Counted from the stretch's first letter, positions 1 to 8,464 are shown. The stretch is DNA of 63,898 nt from Oscillospiraceae bacterium (GCA_015065615.1 SVPY01000013.1:1-63898), one strand, 5' to 3'. The notes: generated from the sequence alone by a model not told the origin. Program-made: numbers and translations.

Positions 1-31
1 CTGTAGGGACAACATAGAATGTTGTCCCTAC
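1..31. repeat. Dispersed CTACG hairpin, copy 1
   Basis: Inverted repeat GTAGGGACAAC / GTTGTCCCTAC with a 7-nt loop, ending in CTACG. Two relatives lie at 382-407 and 22006-22031. They share GGAC...GTCC and the CTACG tail but differ in the inner stem, with the changes compensated on both arms. It is cut by the window edge or nearly so. It is probably a dispersed intergenic repeat; whether it is transcribed or terminates anything is not shown. Confidence 0.6.
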
Positions 32-71
32 GGTTTGCATAACATTATTTTATTGCGTCGCAGACCCTTAA

Positions 72-357
72 TTGTGCGCACGTAATTACGAAGTAATTCG
101 GCGTCGATTTCGTTAGAAATTTTGTGTCCGCACACGCGCAGCGTTGCGCCGTAAATTCGTAAGAAATCTTGTGTCCGCACACGCGCAGCGTTGCACCGTA
201 AATTCGTAAGAAATCTTGTGTCCGCATACGCGTAGCGTTGCACCGTAAATTCGTAAGAAATCTTGTGTCCGCATACGCGTAGCGTTGCACCGTAAATTCG
301 TAAGAAATCTTGTGTCCGCATACGCGTAGCGTTGCGCCGTCGATTTCGTTAGAAATC
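72..357. repeat. Tandem array of 47-48 bp units
   Basis: TTGTGTCCGC recurs at 122, 169, 216, 263 and 310, exactly 47 bp apart. This gives five clear units and a degenerate one at about 72-121. Middle units carry CCGTAAATTCGTAAGAAATC. The two outermost carry CGTCGATTTCGTTAGAAAT, so the array has distinct edge units. Because 47 is not a multiple of three, the array is open in several minus-strand frames and yields spurious ORFs. No cas genes and no unique spacers are present, so it is not a CRISPR array. The rest of 1-491 holds no gene. Confidence 0.85.
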
Positions 358-381
358 TTTCATCATTCATTAAATTAATAA

Positions 382-407
382 GGACAGGAATAAATCCTGT
401 CCCTACG
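382..407. repeat. Dispersed CTACG hairpin, copy 2
   Basis: GGACAGGA / TCCTGTCC stem with a short AT loop, followed by CTACG. It belongs to the same family as 1-31 and 22006-22031. Together with copy 1 it flanks the 47-bp tandem array. Confidence 0.6.
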
Positions 408-491
408 TTGCCGTGGCGGCATAAATTCTACGAATTTTCAGACCCTTAATTATTCACTTATTTAATTACCATCCCCTACGATGCGTACGGT

Positions 492-1187
492 TTAATCCTC
501 GCTGTCGGGGAAAAGGACGTCGGCGGCGTCGCGGGCAAGATTAATAAGCTCCTCGTCTATATCGTCCTCGCTTTTATTCAGGGGCACGGTATCGAAAACC
601 TCAACCACGCGGGAGCGGGACCACAGATTGGGTGTTATTCTTATGGAATAGCCGCTGCCGGGTGCGCACATCCAGTCCGTCATTTTAGCCTTGGGAATTC
701 CGTAAGCTGCCAGAATGGTCATAATAACACCGCCGTGAGTAACCAGCGCGGCGCTTTTGGTGCCTGAAAACAGCATATTATTTACCATCATCTCAAAGCC
801 CTTGCAGACTCTCTGCATAAATACAAAGCTGCTTTCGCCGTTTGGAGGGGGTGTTTTCTGGCCGTTATTTATCCACTCGTTAAACACGGGGTCTCTTCTG
901 AGTTCCTCGATATCGCGGTTTTCAAAATCACCGAAATCACATTCCGCCATCTCCAGAATAACCTCGGGGTCAGCCTCGGGATAAATTATTTTTAAAGTAT
1001 CCACGCATCTGGTGGAGGGGCTTGCATAGTGCGCTTCTACCTGAGGGTAGCCGCATTCTCTTTTAAGCTCTAGTATCTCCATCATGCCCTTATCGGCAAG
1101 GGGAGATTCCGTTCTGCCGATGTACTTGCCTTCTAAATTACCTTCGCAGGTGCCGTGACGTATAAGATGAACTGTGTAAGATTTCAT
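492..1187 (-). CDS. Histidine phosphatase family protein
   Basis: 231-aa cytosolic protein of the phosphoglycerate-mutase-like histidine phosphatase family. The N-terminal LIRHG motif (residues 8-12) supplies the phosphorylated His, and a second conserved His lies in VTHGG near residue 150; both are visible. Family members hydrolyse small phosphate esters (sugar phosphates, cobalamin precursors, nucleotides). The substrate cannot be read here and no pathway partner is adjacent. The ATG follows an AAAGGAAAAC ribosome site. It is divergent from the XRE regulator gene at 1343 with about 155 bp between them, so the two may share a control region. The acidic C-terminal tail has no recognised role. 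Confidence 0.85.
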   Translation of the reverse strand: MKSYTVHLIRHGTCEGNLEGKYIGRTESPLADKGMMEILELKRECGYPQVEAHYASPSTRCVDTLKIIYPEADPEVILEMAECDFGDFENRDIEELRRDPVFNEWINNGQKTPPPNGESSFVFMQRVCKGFEMMVNNMLFSGTKSAALVTHGGVIMTILAAYGIPKAKMTDWMCAPGSGYSIRITPNLWSRSRVVEVFDTVPLNKSEDDIDEELINLARDAADVLFPDSED

Positions 1188-1255
1188 TTTACTGTTTTCC
1201 TTTTATTTTATCTTAAATTTTTTTAAAAATATTTACTTTTACTTCCAAAAAAGTA

Positions 1256-1284
1256 TTTACAAACTGTTATTCAAGCTTTATAAT
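1256..1284 (+). promoter_or_regulatory. Promoter of the XRE regulator gene
   Basis: -35 TTTACA at 1256-1261 and -10 TATAAT at 1279-1284 with a 17-bp spacer, 58 bp before the GTG start at 1343. Confidence 0.75.
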
Positions 1285-1342
1285 TATACAGTGTGTTTTC
1301 AGTTAATAACAGTATTTTATATATTAGGAAGGTTGTGTATTT

Positions 1343-2002
1343 GTGAACGCTGCATTTTCAAGAAACATTACGATTCTGAGAAAAGAAAGAAAAATGACTC
1401 AAAAGAAGGTGGCTGAGGAACTTGGCGTATCTCAGGCTCTTTTATCACATTATGAAAAAAACATCCGTGAATGCGGTCTGGATTTCGTTGTAAGGATGAG
1501 TGAATACTACGACGTATCATGTGATTTCCTTTTAGGTGTAACCGAGGAAAGAGGCAACTGCAAAAAGAATCCTCCCCTGCCCCCAGTAAAGGAAAAGGAA
1601 AACCACATTCCCAAATGTATTCAGAGTTCTCTTAATATTGTATTCGGTATTGCGAAAAAAATCAACAGTAAATCTTTAAACAGATTTATTTTAAATTATT
1701 TATCTACAGCCGTATATACTATGTTCCGTACACTTTATAAGGCAAACAGCAAAAACAGCGAGGAAATTTTCGACGTAACTCCCACAATGTTCAGCGCGGT
1801 AAGCGAGAGCAATTTAGCTATGAGCCGCTCCTTATGCGACCTCGTTTTAGAGGGCAAAGGTAAGGGCAGAGATAAGATTAAGCCCGAGGATATCCCCGAG
1901 ATAACTTACGAAAATTTAAGTGAGGAATATGGCGAGGATAGCGACGAGCTGAGAGTTCTTGTAAATTACACAGAGGATATTAACTATTACTCCAAAGGCT
2001 GA
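1343..2002 (+). CDS. XRE-family transcriptional regulator
   Basis: 219-aa DNA-binding regulator. Residues 7-62 form a Cro/C1-type helix-turn-helix (TQKKVAEELGVSQALLSHYE with the following helices), close to the SinR/XRE pattern. The remaining 150 residues are a helical region I do not recognise, perhaps for dimerisation or ligand sensing. The start is a GTG 10 nt behind AGGAAGG. It has its own strong promoter and is followed after about 150 bp by the ATP-grasp/asnB pair on the same strand, so it may regulate that pair, but no operator is obvious. No phage genes accompany it. Confidence 0.85.
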   Translation: MNAAFSRNITILRKERKMTQKKVAEELGVSQALLSHYEKNIRECGLDFVVRMSEYYDVSCDFLLGVTEERGNCKKNPPLPPVKEKENHIPKCIQSSLNIVFGIAKKINSKSLNRFILNYLSTAVYTMFRTLYKANSKNSEEIFDVTPTMFSAVSESNLAMSRSLCDLVLEGKGKGRDKIKPEDIPEITYENLSEEYGEDSDELRVLVNYTEDINYYSKG

Positions 2003-2151
2003 TTATTAAAAAGTAAGTAAGCCTTTTATATTCATCATAAATTAAATTTGATTATTAAGTATTTTATTCAGTTTAAACCTTCGTCACTTTGTGACAGCCC
2101 CTATTTGGCGGCGAGATGACATAATATAAAAAGAAAGGAAAATATTATATT

Positions 2152-3375
2152 ATGAATCAGGATTTTATTCCCGTACTTTTAGGTACAGATATTAACGCCT
2201 ACGGCATGGCCCGTTCTTTCCATGAAGCTTACGGCTACAATAGCGTGCTCATCGGTAAGGGCCGTTTAGGCGCTACAATGAACAGCAATATTCTTGAAGT
2301 TAAGGTAGTAGAACCGAGACTTGAAGAGGACGATATATTCGTTGATACTCTTCTTAAATTTGCAGAAAACTACAAGGGCGAAAAGCTTTTACTCGTTCCC
2401 TGCGGCGATAACTACATCAAGATGATAGTAAGAAACCAAGAGAAACTTCGTGGCACCTATCTTTTCGAGTGCATCAGCGAGGAGCTTCTGATGAAACTTT
2501 CCATTAAAGAGAGCTTCTATAAGGTATGCGAGGAAAACGGCTTCAATTTCCCCAAAACCACCACGGTAAGCTTTGAAGATTACAAGGAATTTAAATTACC
2601 CTTTGAATTCCCCGTTATAGTTAAGCCCAGTAACTCCGTTGCCTACTGGAACTGTAAGTTCCCCCACAAGAAAAAGTGCTTCGTAGCCGAAACAAAGGAA
2701 GAATTCGACGCTATTTTAGATGCTATTTACGGCTCTTCCTATAAAGACCACCTTATCATTCAGGAATTTATTCCCGGTGACGACAGCGGTATGCGAGTAA
2801 TGAACTGCTACTGCGGTAAGGATAAGAAGGTAAAGCTTATCTCTTTAGGTAACATTTTACTTGAGGAGCACACTCCCGAAGGTATAGGCAGCTACGCCGC
2901 TATTATAAACGGCTACGATGAAGAGCTTGCCGATATGATGAAGAATTTCCTTGAGGGCATCGGCTACGTTGGTTTTGCTAACTTCGATATGAAATTTGAC
3001 CCCCGCGACGGCAAATACAAGCTCTTTGAAATGAACCTCCGTCAGGGCAGAAGCAGCTTCTACGTAACAGCCGCAGGCTACAACCTGGCGAAATTCCTGG
3101 CCGACGACGTAGTTTACAATAAGCCCATGGATTTAACTATTGCCACAAACAAGGCTCTTTACAAAATTATTCCCAACAGAATCATCTTTAAGTACGTAAA
3201 GAATGAAGAAAGACTTAAAGAAGCCAGAGAGCTTATAAAAGAGGGTAAGGTTTGCAACTCCTACTTCTATAAGAAGGACGCTAACTTAAAGAGAAGAATT
3301 GCTTTTATTAAGAATCAGTACAACTACTTCAAGAAGTATAAGAGATATTTCGGTAACAAAGGTTTAAGAGACTGA
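2152..3375 (+). CDS. ATP-grasp carboxylate-amine ligase (D-Asp ligase-like)
   Basis: 407-aa ATP-grasp enzyme. The N-terminal pre-ATP-grasp domain begins IPVLLGTDINAYGMARSFHE. The ATP-grasp lobes follow, with VIVKPSNS and LIIQEFIPGDDSG as nucleotide-binding strands and FEMNLRQGRSS as the metal-binding Glu/Asn region near residue 295. The opening resembles the Enterococcus Aslfm D-aspartate ligase family, which adds D-Asp to the peptidoglycan stem peptide; this is recognition from memory and not a search. The neighbouring asparagine-synthetase-type gene begins 16 bp downstream and would suit amidation of such an Asp. Alternatives are other cytosolic peptide or amide ligations. The ribosome site is AAAGAAAGGAAAA. 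No signal peptide. Confidence 0.75.
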   Translation: MNQDFIPVLLGTDINAYGMARSFHEAYGYNSVLIGKGRLGATMNSNILEVKVVEPRLEEDDIFVDTLLKFAENYKGEKLLLVPCGDNYIKMIVRNQEKLRGTYLFECISEELLMKLSIKESFYKVCEENGFNFPKTTTVSFEDYKEFKLPFEFPVIVKPSNSVAYWNCKFPHKKKCFVAETKEEFDAILDAIYGSSYKDHLIIQEFIPGDDSGMRVMNCYCGKDKKVKLISLGNILLEEHTPEGIGSYAAIINGYDEELADMMKNFLEGIGYVGFANFDMKFDPRDGKYKLFEMNLRQGRSSFYVTAAGYNLAKFLADDVVYNKPMDLTIATNKALYKIIPNRIIFKYVKNEERLKEARELIKEGKVCNSYFYKKDANLKRRIAFIKNQYNYFKKYKRYFGNKGLRD

Positions 3376-3391
3376 TAGAAAGGATTTAATT

Positions 3392-5239
3392 ATGTGCGGA
3401 TTTGCAGGATACATTCACAGCGAATGTGTAATGAATCACGATGAGGTTATAAAGGCTATGGCGGACAGAATCATCCACCGCGGCCCCGACGATGCCGACT
3501 ACTACGTGGACGAGGATATTTCCCTTGGTTTCCGTAGACTCAGCATTATTGACCTTGAGGGCGGACGTCAGCCTATTTTAAATGAAGACGGCAGCCTTGT
3601 TCTGATGTTTAACGGAGAGATATATAACTACCAGTCACTTCGTGCCGAGCTTATTGAAAAGGGCCACGTTTTCAAAACTAAAACAGACTCCGAAGTTTTA
3701 ATTCACGGTTATGAAGAATACGGCAAAGGCTTACTTACCAAGCTTCGCGGTATGTTTGCTTTTGTTATCTGGAACAGAAAGGAAAAAACACTTTTCGGCG
3801 CAAGAGATTACTTCGGCATTAAGCCCTTCTATATTTATCAGGCAGACGGCGAATTCATGTTCGGCAGTGAGATAAAGAGCTTCCTCTCTCACCCCTCTTT
3901 CAAAAAAGAGCTTATGGAAGATATGATTCCTCTCTATCTTTCCTACGAATATATTCCCGACGAGAGAACAGTTTTCAAAAACGTTGTTAAGCTCCCCGGC
4001 GCTTACTGCTTTGAATACAAAAACGGTAAGTTAACCACAGAAAAATACTACGATATTAAGTTTAATATCGATGAAACTAAAGATTTAGCATACTGGGAAG
4101 ATGAAATCACAAAGGAATTTACAGAAAGCGTTGAGATGCACAAAATCGCCGACGTTGAGGTTGGCTGTTTCTTAAGCTCAGGTGTGGATAGCTCCTACGT
4201 TGTTAAGGAAGTAAGCAAGGTAACTAAATCCGTAAAGACCTTCTCTGTTGGCTACGAGGAGGAAAAATACTCAGAGCTTCCCTACGCTCAGGATTTCTCC
4301 GCCCATGTTGGTGTACCCAACATAAGCAACAAGGTTTCTGCCGATGAATTCTTTGATAGCGTCGGTGAAATCGAGTACTTTATGGACGAGCCCCTGCCTA
4401 ACCCCTCTGAGATTCCCCTCTACTTCCTTGCCAAGAACGCAAGAAAGTACGTAAAGGTGGTTCTTTCCGGTGAAGGTGCCGATGAATTATTCGGCGGTTA
4501 TCCCATGTATTTAGCAGGCGGTCACTTTGATAAATACAGTAAGCGTGTGCCTAAATTCTTAAGAAAAGGCGCCGCCGCTGTGGCTAAGAAGCTCCCTAAC
4601 TTTACGGGTAAGAACTTTATTATAAGAGGCGCTATGGAGCCCTATGAGCGCTTTATGAGAGCCAACTACGTATTCACCACCGAGGAGCGCCAGAAATATT
4701 TAAAGAGACCCATAGTAACAAAGAAGCCCGAGGAATACAGCAAGATCTATTTTGAGGAAGCAGGCAAGGTGGATGAGCCTACAGCCCTTCAGTATGCCGA
4801 TATGAAAACATGGATGATGTACGATATCCTTTTAAAGGCAGACAGAATGAGTATGGCTAACTCCTTGGAGCTTCGAGTTCCCTTCCTTGATATCAAGATG
4901 CTGGAGCTTGCTTTAAAGATTCCTACACGTTTCCGCGCACACGACGAAGTTACAAAAGTAGCCCTTCGTTCTGCCGCTATCAAGCAGCTCCCCGAAAGAA
5001 CAGCCAATAAAAAGAAGCTCGGCTTCCCCGTACCTTTAAACGATTGGCTGAGGGAAGATAAATACTACGAGAAAGTTAAGAAAGCATTCCTTAGTGATAT
5101 TTCCGAGAAGTTCTTTAACACCAATGAGCTTATGAAGCTTCTTGACGAGCATAAGTCCGGCAAGAACGGCAATATGCAGAAGATATGGTCCTTCTATAGC
5201 TTCATTCTCTGGTACGAGCAGTTCTTCGTATTGAATTAA
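3392..5239 (+). CDS. asnB: Asparagine synthetase B (glutamine-hydrolysing)
   Basis: 615-aa two-domain amidotransferase of normal family length. The mature N-terminal Cys2 (MCGFAGY) is the glutaminase nucleophile, and RGPD and NGEIYNY glutaminase motifs follow. The synthetase domain carries the PP-loop SSGVDSS near residue 255 and GEGADELFGGY near residue 365. Classical substrates are Asp, Gln and ATP. In several Gram-positives, AsnB-type enzymes instead amidate peptidoglycan carboxylates (meso-DAP or D-Asp). Co-transcription with an ATP-grasp ligase 16 bp upstream makes that role plausible. A hairpin terminator follows at 5263. The amidotransferase assignment is solid; the acceptor is inferred. 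Confidence 0.92.
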   Translation: MCGFAGYIHSECVMNHDEVIKAMADRIIHRGPDDADYYVDEDISLGFRRLSIIDLEGGRQPILNEDGSLVLMFNGEIYNYQSLRAELIEKGHVFKTKTDSEVLIHGYEEYGKGLLTKLRGMFAFVIWNRKEKTLFGARDYFGIKPFYIYQADGEFMFGSEIKSFLSHPSFKKELMEDMIPLYLSYEYIPDERTVFKNVVKLPGAYCFEYKNGKLTTEKYYDIKFNIDETKDLAYWEDEITKEFTESVEMHKIADVEVGCFLSSGVDSSYVVKEVSKVTKSVKTFSVGYEEEKYSELPYAQDFSAHVGVPNISNKVSADEFFDSVGEIEYFMDEPLPNPSEIPLYFLAKNARKYVKVVLSGEGADELFGGYPMYLAGGHFDKYSKRVPKFLRKGAAAVAKKLPNFTGKNFIIRGAMEPYERFMRANYVFTTEERQKYLKRPIVTKKPEEYSKIYFEEAGKVDEPTALQYADMKTWMMYDILLKADRMSMANSLELRVPFLDIKMLELALKIPTRFRAHDEVTKVALRSAAIKQLPERTANKKKLGFPVPLNDWLREDKYYEKVKKAFLSDISEKFFNTNELMKLLDEHKSGKNGNMQKIWSFYSFILWYEQFFVLN

Positions 5240-5262
5240 TTAAATTTAAATTAATAAAATTA

Positions 5263-5292
5263 AGCCGTCACATTGCGTGGCGGCTTTTTATT
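5263..5292 (+). terminator. Terminator after asnB
   Basis: Stem AGCCGTCA / TGGCGGCT (one wobble) with loop CATTGCG, followed by TTTTTATTAT. It lies between asnB and the convergent dpaB. Confidence 0.85.
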
Positions 5293-5343
5293 ATAATTTG
5301 TAGAGGACGGTGCTTCCGACATCCCGTTTAAATCAGTATAAAA

Positions 5344-5904
5344 TTATATAAATAATGGCTGAAGCTGTTTGCCTTCTTTTGCGGCGTTTAAAGTCTCCTC
5401 TATTTTATCGAAATCCGCCACCATTGAAGTAGGTTTATTTATAAAATCATCCTGACTTAAAGGTGTGAAATAAATATTCTTCCTTGTTAAAAGCTTTCCG
5501 AAATTCTGCGCCGAAGCAGAGAGAGCGTCGTTGGTAGCTAAAGTAATTACTACGGGAATATTTATTCTCAGGCAGGATTTAACCGCCATTGTAGCTGAGG
5601 TATCCGTTATACCTAAAGCGATTTTAGCCGCTGTGTTACCGGTGCAGGGGGCAATTAAAAGTATATCCACCATTTTTTTAGGACCCAATGGCTCTGTATC
5701 CACCACGGTGTGAAGGATTTTATTCCCCGAAATATCCTCTACCCTTTTTCTTATATCCTCGGCTTTACCGAAACGGGTGTCGGTACTATAAGCCGTTTCA
5801 CTCATAATGGGGATTATATTATATATTAAACTGAGCTTCTCCATTTGCTTTAAGGCTTTTTCGAAGGTGCAAAAGGAGCCGCACATAACGAAACCTAAAT
5901 TCAT
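5344..5904 (-). CDS. dpaB: Dipicolinate synthase subunit B
   Basis: 186-aa flavoprotein-like subunit (SpoVFB) that with DpaA makes dipicolinic acid in the mother cell during sporulation. It opens MNLGFVMCGSFCTFEKA and contains LLIAPCTGNTAAKIALGITD, the phosphopantothenoylcysteine-decarboxylase-type nucleotide site typical of DpaB. Length is normal for the family. Its GGAGGAATAAAT ribosome site overlaps the dpaA stop region with a 2-nt intergenic gap, indicating an operon and probable translational coupling. Presence of the pair is the best sign that this organism forms endospores. Confidence 0.93.
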   Translation of the reverse strand: MNLGFVMCGSFCTFEKALKQMEKLSLIYNIIPIMSETAYSTDTRFGKAEDIRKRVEDISGNKILHTVVDTEPLGPKKMVDILLIAPCTGNTAAKIALGITDTSATMAVKSCLRINIPVVITLATNDALSASAQNFGKLLTRKNIYFTPLSQDDFINKPTSMVADFDKIEETLNAAKEGKQLQPLFI

Positions 5905-5906
5905 AT

Positions 5907-6758
5907 TTATTCCTCCAGCAAATTGTAGACCGCTTCTTTAATATATTCGCCTGCGGCTTTTGGGGATACTTTTCCCGGCAGACTCTGGGCGTCGATTATT
6001 CTTATGCCTTTTTCAAGGGCTGTTTTTCTCTCGATTCCACCGGGGAGGGTGGCAAGCTCTATAATTAAGCTGTTCTCCTTTTGCTTCGAAAGTAATTTTC
6101 CCTTAATTACTACTTCGGGTACCGTGTTGAAAATTATATCGTAGGCTTCGTGAATTTCATTATATGGCTTAGCTTTTGCCCCCATTGCGCGGGCATAGGC
6201 TAAGTCGCTTTTCTTTCTTGCCGCCACCGTAACGTCCGCCCCTAAGGATACAAGCATTTTATTTAAGATTTTTCCTATTCTTCCGTAGCCTGTAATCAGG
6301 CACTTACTGCCCGTTAAATTTCCTTCATATTCATTTATGGCAATTGCTATTGCGCCCTCGGCGGTGGGAACTGCGTTATTCACGGCAAAATCTTCTCTTG
6401 TGTAGTAGTCGCTGTAATTTACCATTGACCACAGATCGTTTTTGCTGACAAGCTTATTCATCAAACCGCCGTACACGTTTTTGCCAGAGAGAGAAATAAT
6501 AAAATCGCTTTCGGGTCTTATCTCTTTGGAGGAGTAGGGCGCATAGATGGTTGCGCCGTCCTTTGTAACGGGAACGGGAAAAATAATATTATCGGAAAGC
6601 TCTATTAAAGTATCAAGGGGCAATTCGGGTAAGCCCGACGCCTCACTTAATAAATCGAAACCGTATATATATAAAGGGTAACCGTCCTTGATAATTGACT
6701 TTGCTAAGTAAACTATGCGTTTGTCGCCGCCTATTATACCGAAAACCTTGTTGTGCAT
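5907..6758 (-). CDS. dpaA: Dipicolinate synthase subunit A
   Basis: 283-aa NAD(P)-binding oxidoreductase subunit (SpoVFA) of dipicolinate synthase, acting on the dihydrodipicolinate branch of lysine synthesis. An N-terminal Rossmann-like segment opens IIGGDKRIVYLAKSI. A second dinucleotide fold at residues 150-175 shows CLITGYGRIGKILNKML. It is the first gene of the dpaAB pair and divergent from murC. Mother-cell sigma factor control (SigE/SigK) is expected from the family, but I could not pick out a convincing site in the 193 bp upstream. AAAGGAAAC precedes the ATG. Confidence 0.93.
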   Translation of the reverse strand: MHNKVFGIIGGDKRIVYLAKSIIKDGYPLYIYGFDLLSEASGLPELPLDTLIELSDNIIFPVPVTKDGATIYAPYSSKEIRPESDFIISLSGKNVYGGLMNKLVSKNDLWSMVNYSDYYTREDFAVNNAVPTAEGAIAIAINEYEGNLTGSKCLITGYGRIGKILNKMLVSLGADVTVAARKKSDLAYARAMGAKAKPYNEIHEAYDIIFNTVPEVVIKGKLLSKQKENSLIIELATLPGGIERKTALEKGIRIIDAQSLPGKVSPKAAGEYIKEAVYNLLEE

Positions 6759-6886
6759 AGGTTAGTTTCCTTTCTTTTAAAACTTTGTTCCTTTCTATAT
6801 TATTCATTTAAAATTTTTATGTGTATAAAGCTAAGAATTTCTTAAGAATTTTCTTTAAAACTATTTATTTTCCGCTTTATTTGTAG

Positions 6887-6892
6887 TATAAT
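6887..6892 (+). promoter_or_regulatory. Probable -10 box of murC
   Basis: TATAAT inside GTAGTATAATATT, 60 bp before the murC ATG. The -35 region is poor (TTTATT-like), so only the -10 element is called. Confidence 0.4.
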
Positions 6893-6951
6893 ATTAAATA
6901 ATTATGACTATACGTATTTTATGCTTTAATTTATAAATAAGGAAGGTTCTT

Positions 6952-8328
6952 ATGAACAGAAACATACTCAGTGAAGTTAAAAGAATACACTTCATCGGCA
7001 TCGGCGGCAGCGGTATGTGCCCTATTGCCGAGATTTTACACCATAACGGCTATATTCTCAGCGGCTCCGATATGAACGAGTCGGATACTTTGGAGAGAAT
7101 CAAATCCTACGGCATAAAGGTTTTCATGGGTCACAAGGGTGAAAATATTGAGGGCAGCGAGCTTGTGGTTTACACAGCCGCCTGCAAGATGGATAACCCC
7201 GAGATAGTTGCCGCTAAGGAGAAAGGTATTCCCTGCATTGAAAGAAGCGTAATGCTGGGTCTCTTAACAGACCGCTACGAGAATGCCATTGCAGTATCGG
7301 GCACTCACGGCAAAACCACCACTACGGCAATGATAACACAGATTTTAATGACCGCAGGTATGGACCCCAGCGCAGTTATCGGCGGTAAACTGCCCTTAAT
7401 AGGCGGTAACGGCAGAGTTGGTAAAAGCCGGAATATGGTTTGCGAAGCCTGCGAATACGTTGATACCTTCCTTCAGCTTCACCCTGCGGTATCAGTTATT
7501 TTAAATCTTGAAGCTGACCACCTCGATTACTTCGGTACACTTGAAAACATTATAAAGTCCTTTAATAAATTTGCTCACCAGACTTCCAAAGTGTTGGTTG
7601 TAAACGGCGACGATAAAGAGGCTATGGAGGCTGTTAAGGACGTTAAGCACGCCGAGATTGTTACCTTCGGCGCAAGCGAAAGTAACGATTACTATTTAGC
7701 TGATTTAAATGAGGAAGATACCGCCTGCGAGGATTTCACCGTTGTATATAAGGGTGAAAAATTAATAAGAATCAACCTTATAGTGCCCGGTGAACATAAT
7801 ATGTTAAACGCTTTAGCGGCTTTTGCAACCTGTCACCATTTAGGCGCGGATTGCGAAGCTATTAAGAAAGCGCTTGAAAGCTTCGGCGGTGTTCACAGAC
7901 GTTTCGAGGTTTTAGGTAAATTTGAGGGCGTAACCGTAGCCGATGACTTTGCCCACCACCCCACAGAGCTTACCACAACCTTATCTGCGGCTATGAAGAT
8001 GGGCTACAGTAAGGTATGGGCAGTTTTCCAGCCCCACACCTTCTCAAGAACTTATATGTTCCTTGATGATTTCGCAAAGGCACTCTCTATTCCCGACAGA
8101 GTTGTTATGACGGATATTTTACCCGTAAGAGAAGTTAATACCTACGGCGTAAAGATTGAGGATTTGGAAAGTAAAATTGAGGGCGCCTGCCACTTCAATT
8201 CCTTCCGCGAAATTGCCGACTACGTAATGGCAAACGCCAAGGAGAACGATTTGATTCTTACCCTCGGCGGCGGTGATATTTATAAATGCGCCAACTTAAT
8301 AGTAGAGCTTTATAAAGAAAGAGGCTGA
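6952..8328 (+). CDS. murC: UDP-N-acetylmuramate--L-alanine ligase
   Basis: 458-aa cytosolic Mur ligase that adds L-Ala to UDP-MurNAc, the first peptide step of peptidoglycan precursor synthesis. Visible are the N-terminal Rossmann motif FIGIGGSGMCPIAEIL, the ATP loop SGTHGKTTTTAM at about residue 120, the central EACEYVDTFL region, and the C-terminal ligase-domain segment ending LGGGDIYKCANL. Length is normal and a GGAAGG ribosome site precedes the ATG. Its last 22 codons recur at 8396-8464 behind a short inserted repeat, with only synonymous differences until the stop region. Divergent from dpaA. Confidence 0.96.
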   Translation: MNRNILSEVKRIHFIGIGGSGMCPIAEILHHNGYILSGSDMNESDTLERIKSYGIKVFMGHKGENIEGSELVVYTAACKMDNPEIVAAKEKGIPCIERSVMLGLLTDRYENAIAVSGTHGKTTTTAMITQILMTAGMDPSAVIGGKLPLIGGNGRVGKSRNMVCEACEYVDTFLQLHPAVSVILNLEADHLDYFGTLENIIKSFNKFAHQTSKVLVVNGDDKEAMEAVKDVKHAEIVTFGASESNDYYLADLNEEDTACEDFTVVYKGEKLIRINLIVPGEHNMLNALAAFATCHHLGADCEAIKKALESFGGVHRRFEVLGKFEGVTVADDFAHHPTELTTTLSAAMKMGYSKVWAVFQPHTFSRTYMFLDDFAKALSIPDRVVMTDILPVREVNTYGVKIEDLESKIEGACHFNSFREIADYVMANAKENDLILTLGGGDIYKCANLIVELYKERG

Positions 8329-8331
8329 TAT

Positions 8332-8389
8332 TTCCACCTCATCCACCGTCGCTTAACGCGTCGGTCCCCCTTCCCCTCAAGGGGAAGGC
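8332..8389. repeat. Inserted CACCTCATCC...GGGGAAGG repeat
   Basis: A segment starting CCACCTCATCCACCGTCGC and ending in a perfect 8-bp hairpin CCTTCCCC-TCAA-GGGGAAGG (8369-8388). It sits exactly between the real murC 3' end and its duplicated tail. I associate this type of sequence with short intergenic repeats of Ruminococcaceae genomes (memory, not a search). Confidence 0.65.
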
Positions 8390-8395
8390 TGTTCT

Positions 8396-8464
8396 CTCGG
8401 CGGCGGTGATATTTATAAATGCGCCAACTTAATAGTTGAACTTTATAAAGAGAGAAACAAGTAA
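8396..8464 (+). pseudogene. Duplicated murC 3' end (vestige)
   Basis: 23 codons in frame from CTC GGC GGC to AAC AAG TAA, matching the last codons of murC. The first 40 nt are identical. The next differences are all silent third positions (GTA/GTT, GAG/GAA, GAA/GAG), and then the C-termini differ (Gly-stop versus Asn-Lys-stop). It has no start or ribosome site, so it is not a gene. The silent-only pattern suggests it was once the tail of a functional murC allele. Confidence 0.85.

Noticed and set aside
72-357. CRISPR array
   Set aside because: Units abut directly with no unique spacers and there are no cas genes.
28-370. Several minus-strand ORFs (81-97 aa) over the left edge
   Set aside because: They arise because the 47-bp tandem unit is open in several frames; no ribosome site, and the same peptide recurs in different frames.
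8332-8389. Terminator of murC
   Set aside because: The CCTTCCCC/GGGGAAGG hairpin lacks a T tract; the true terminator is at 8471-8507.
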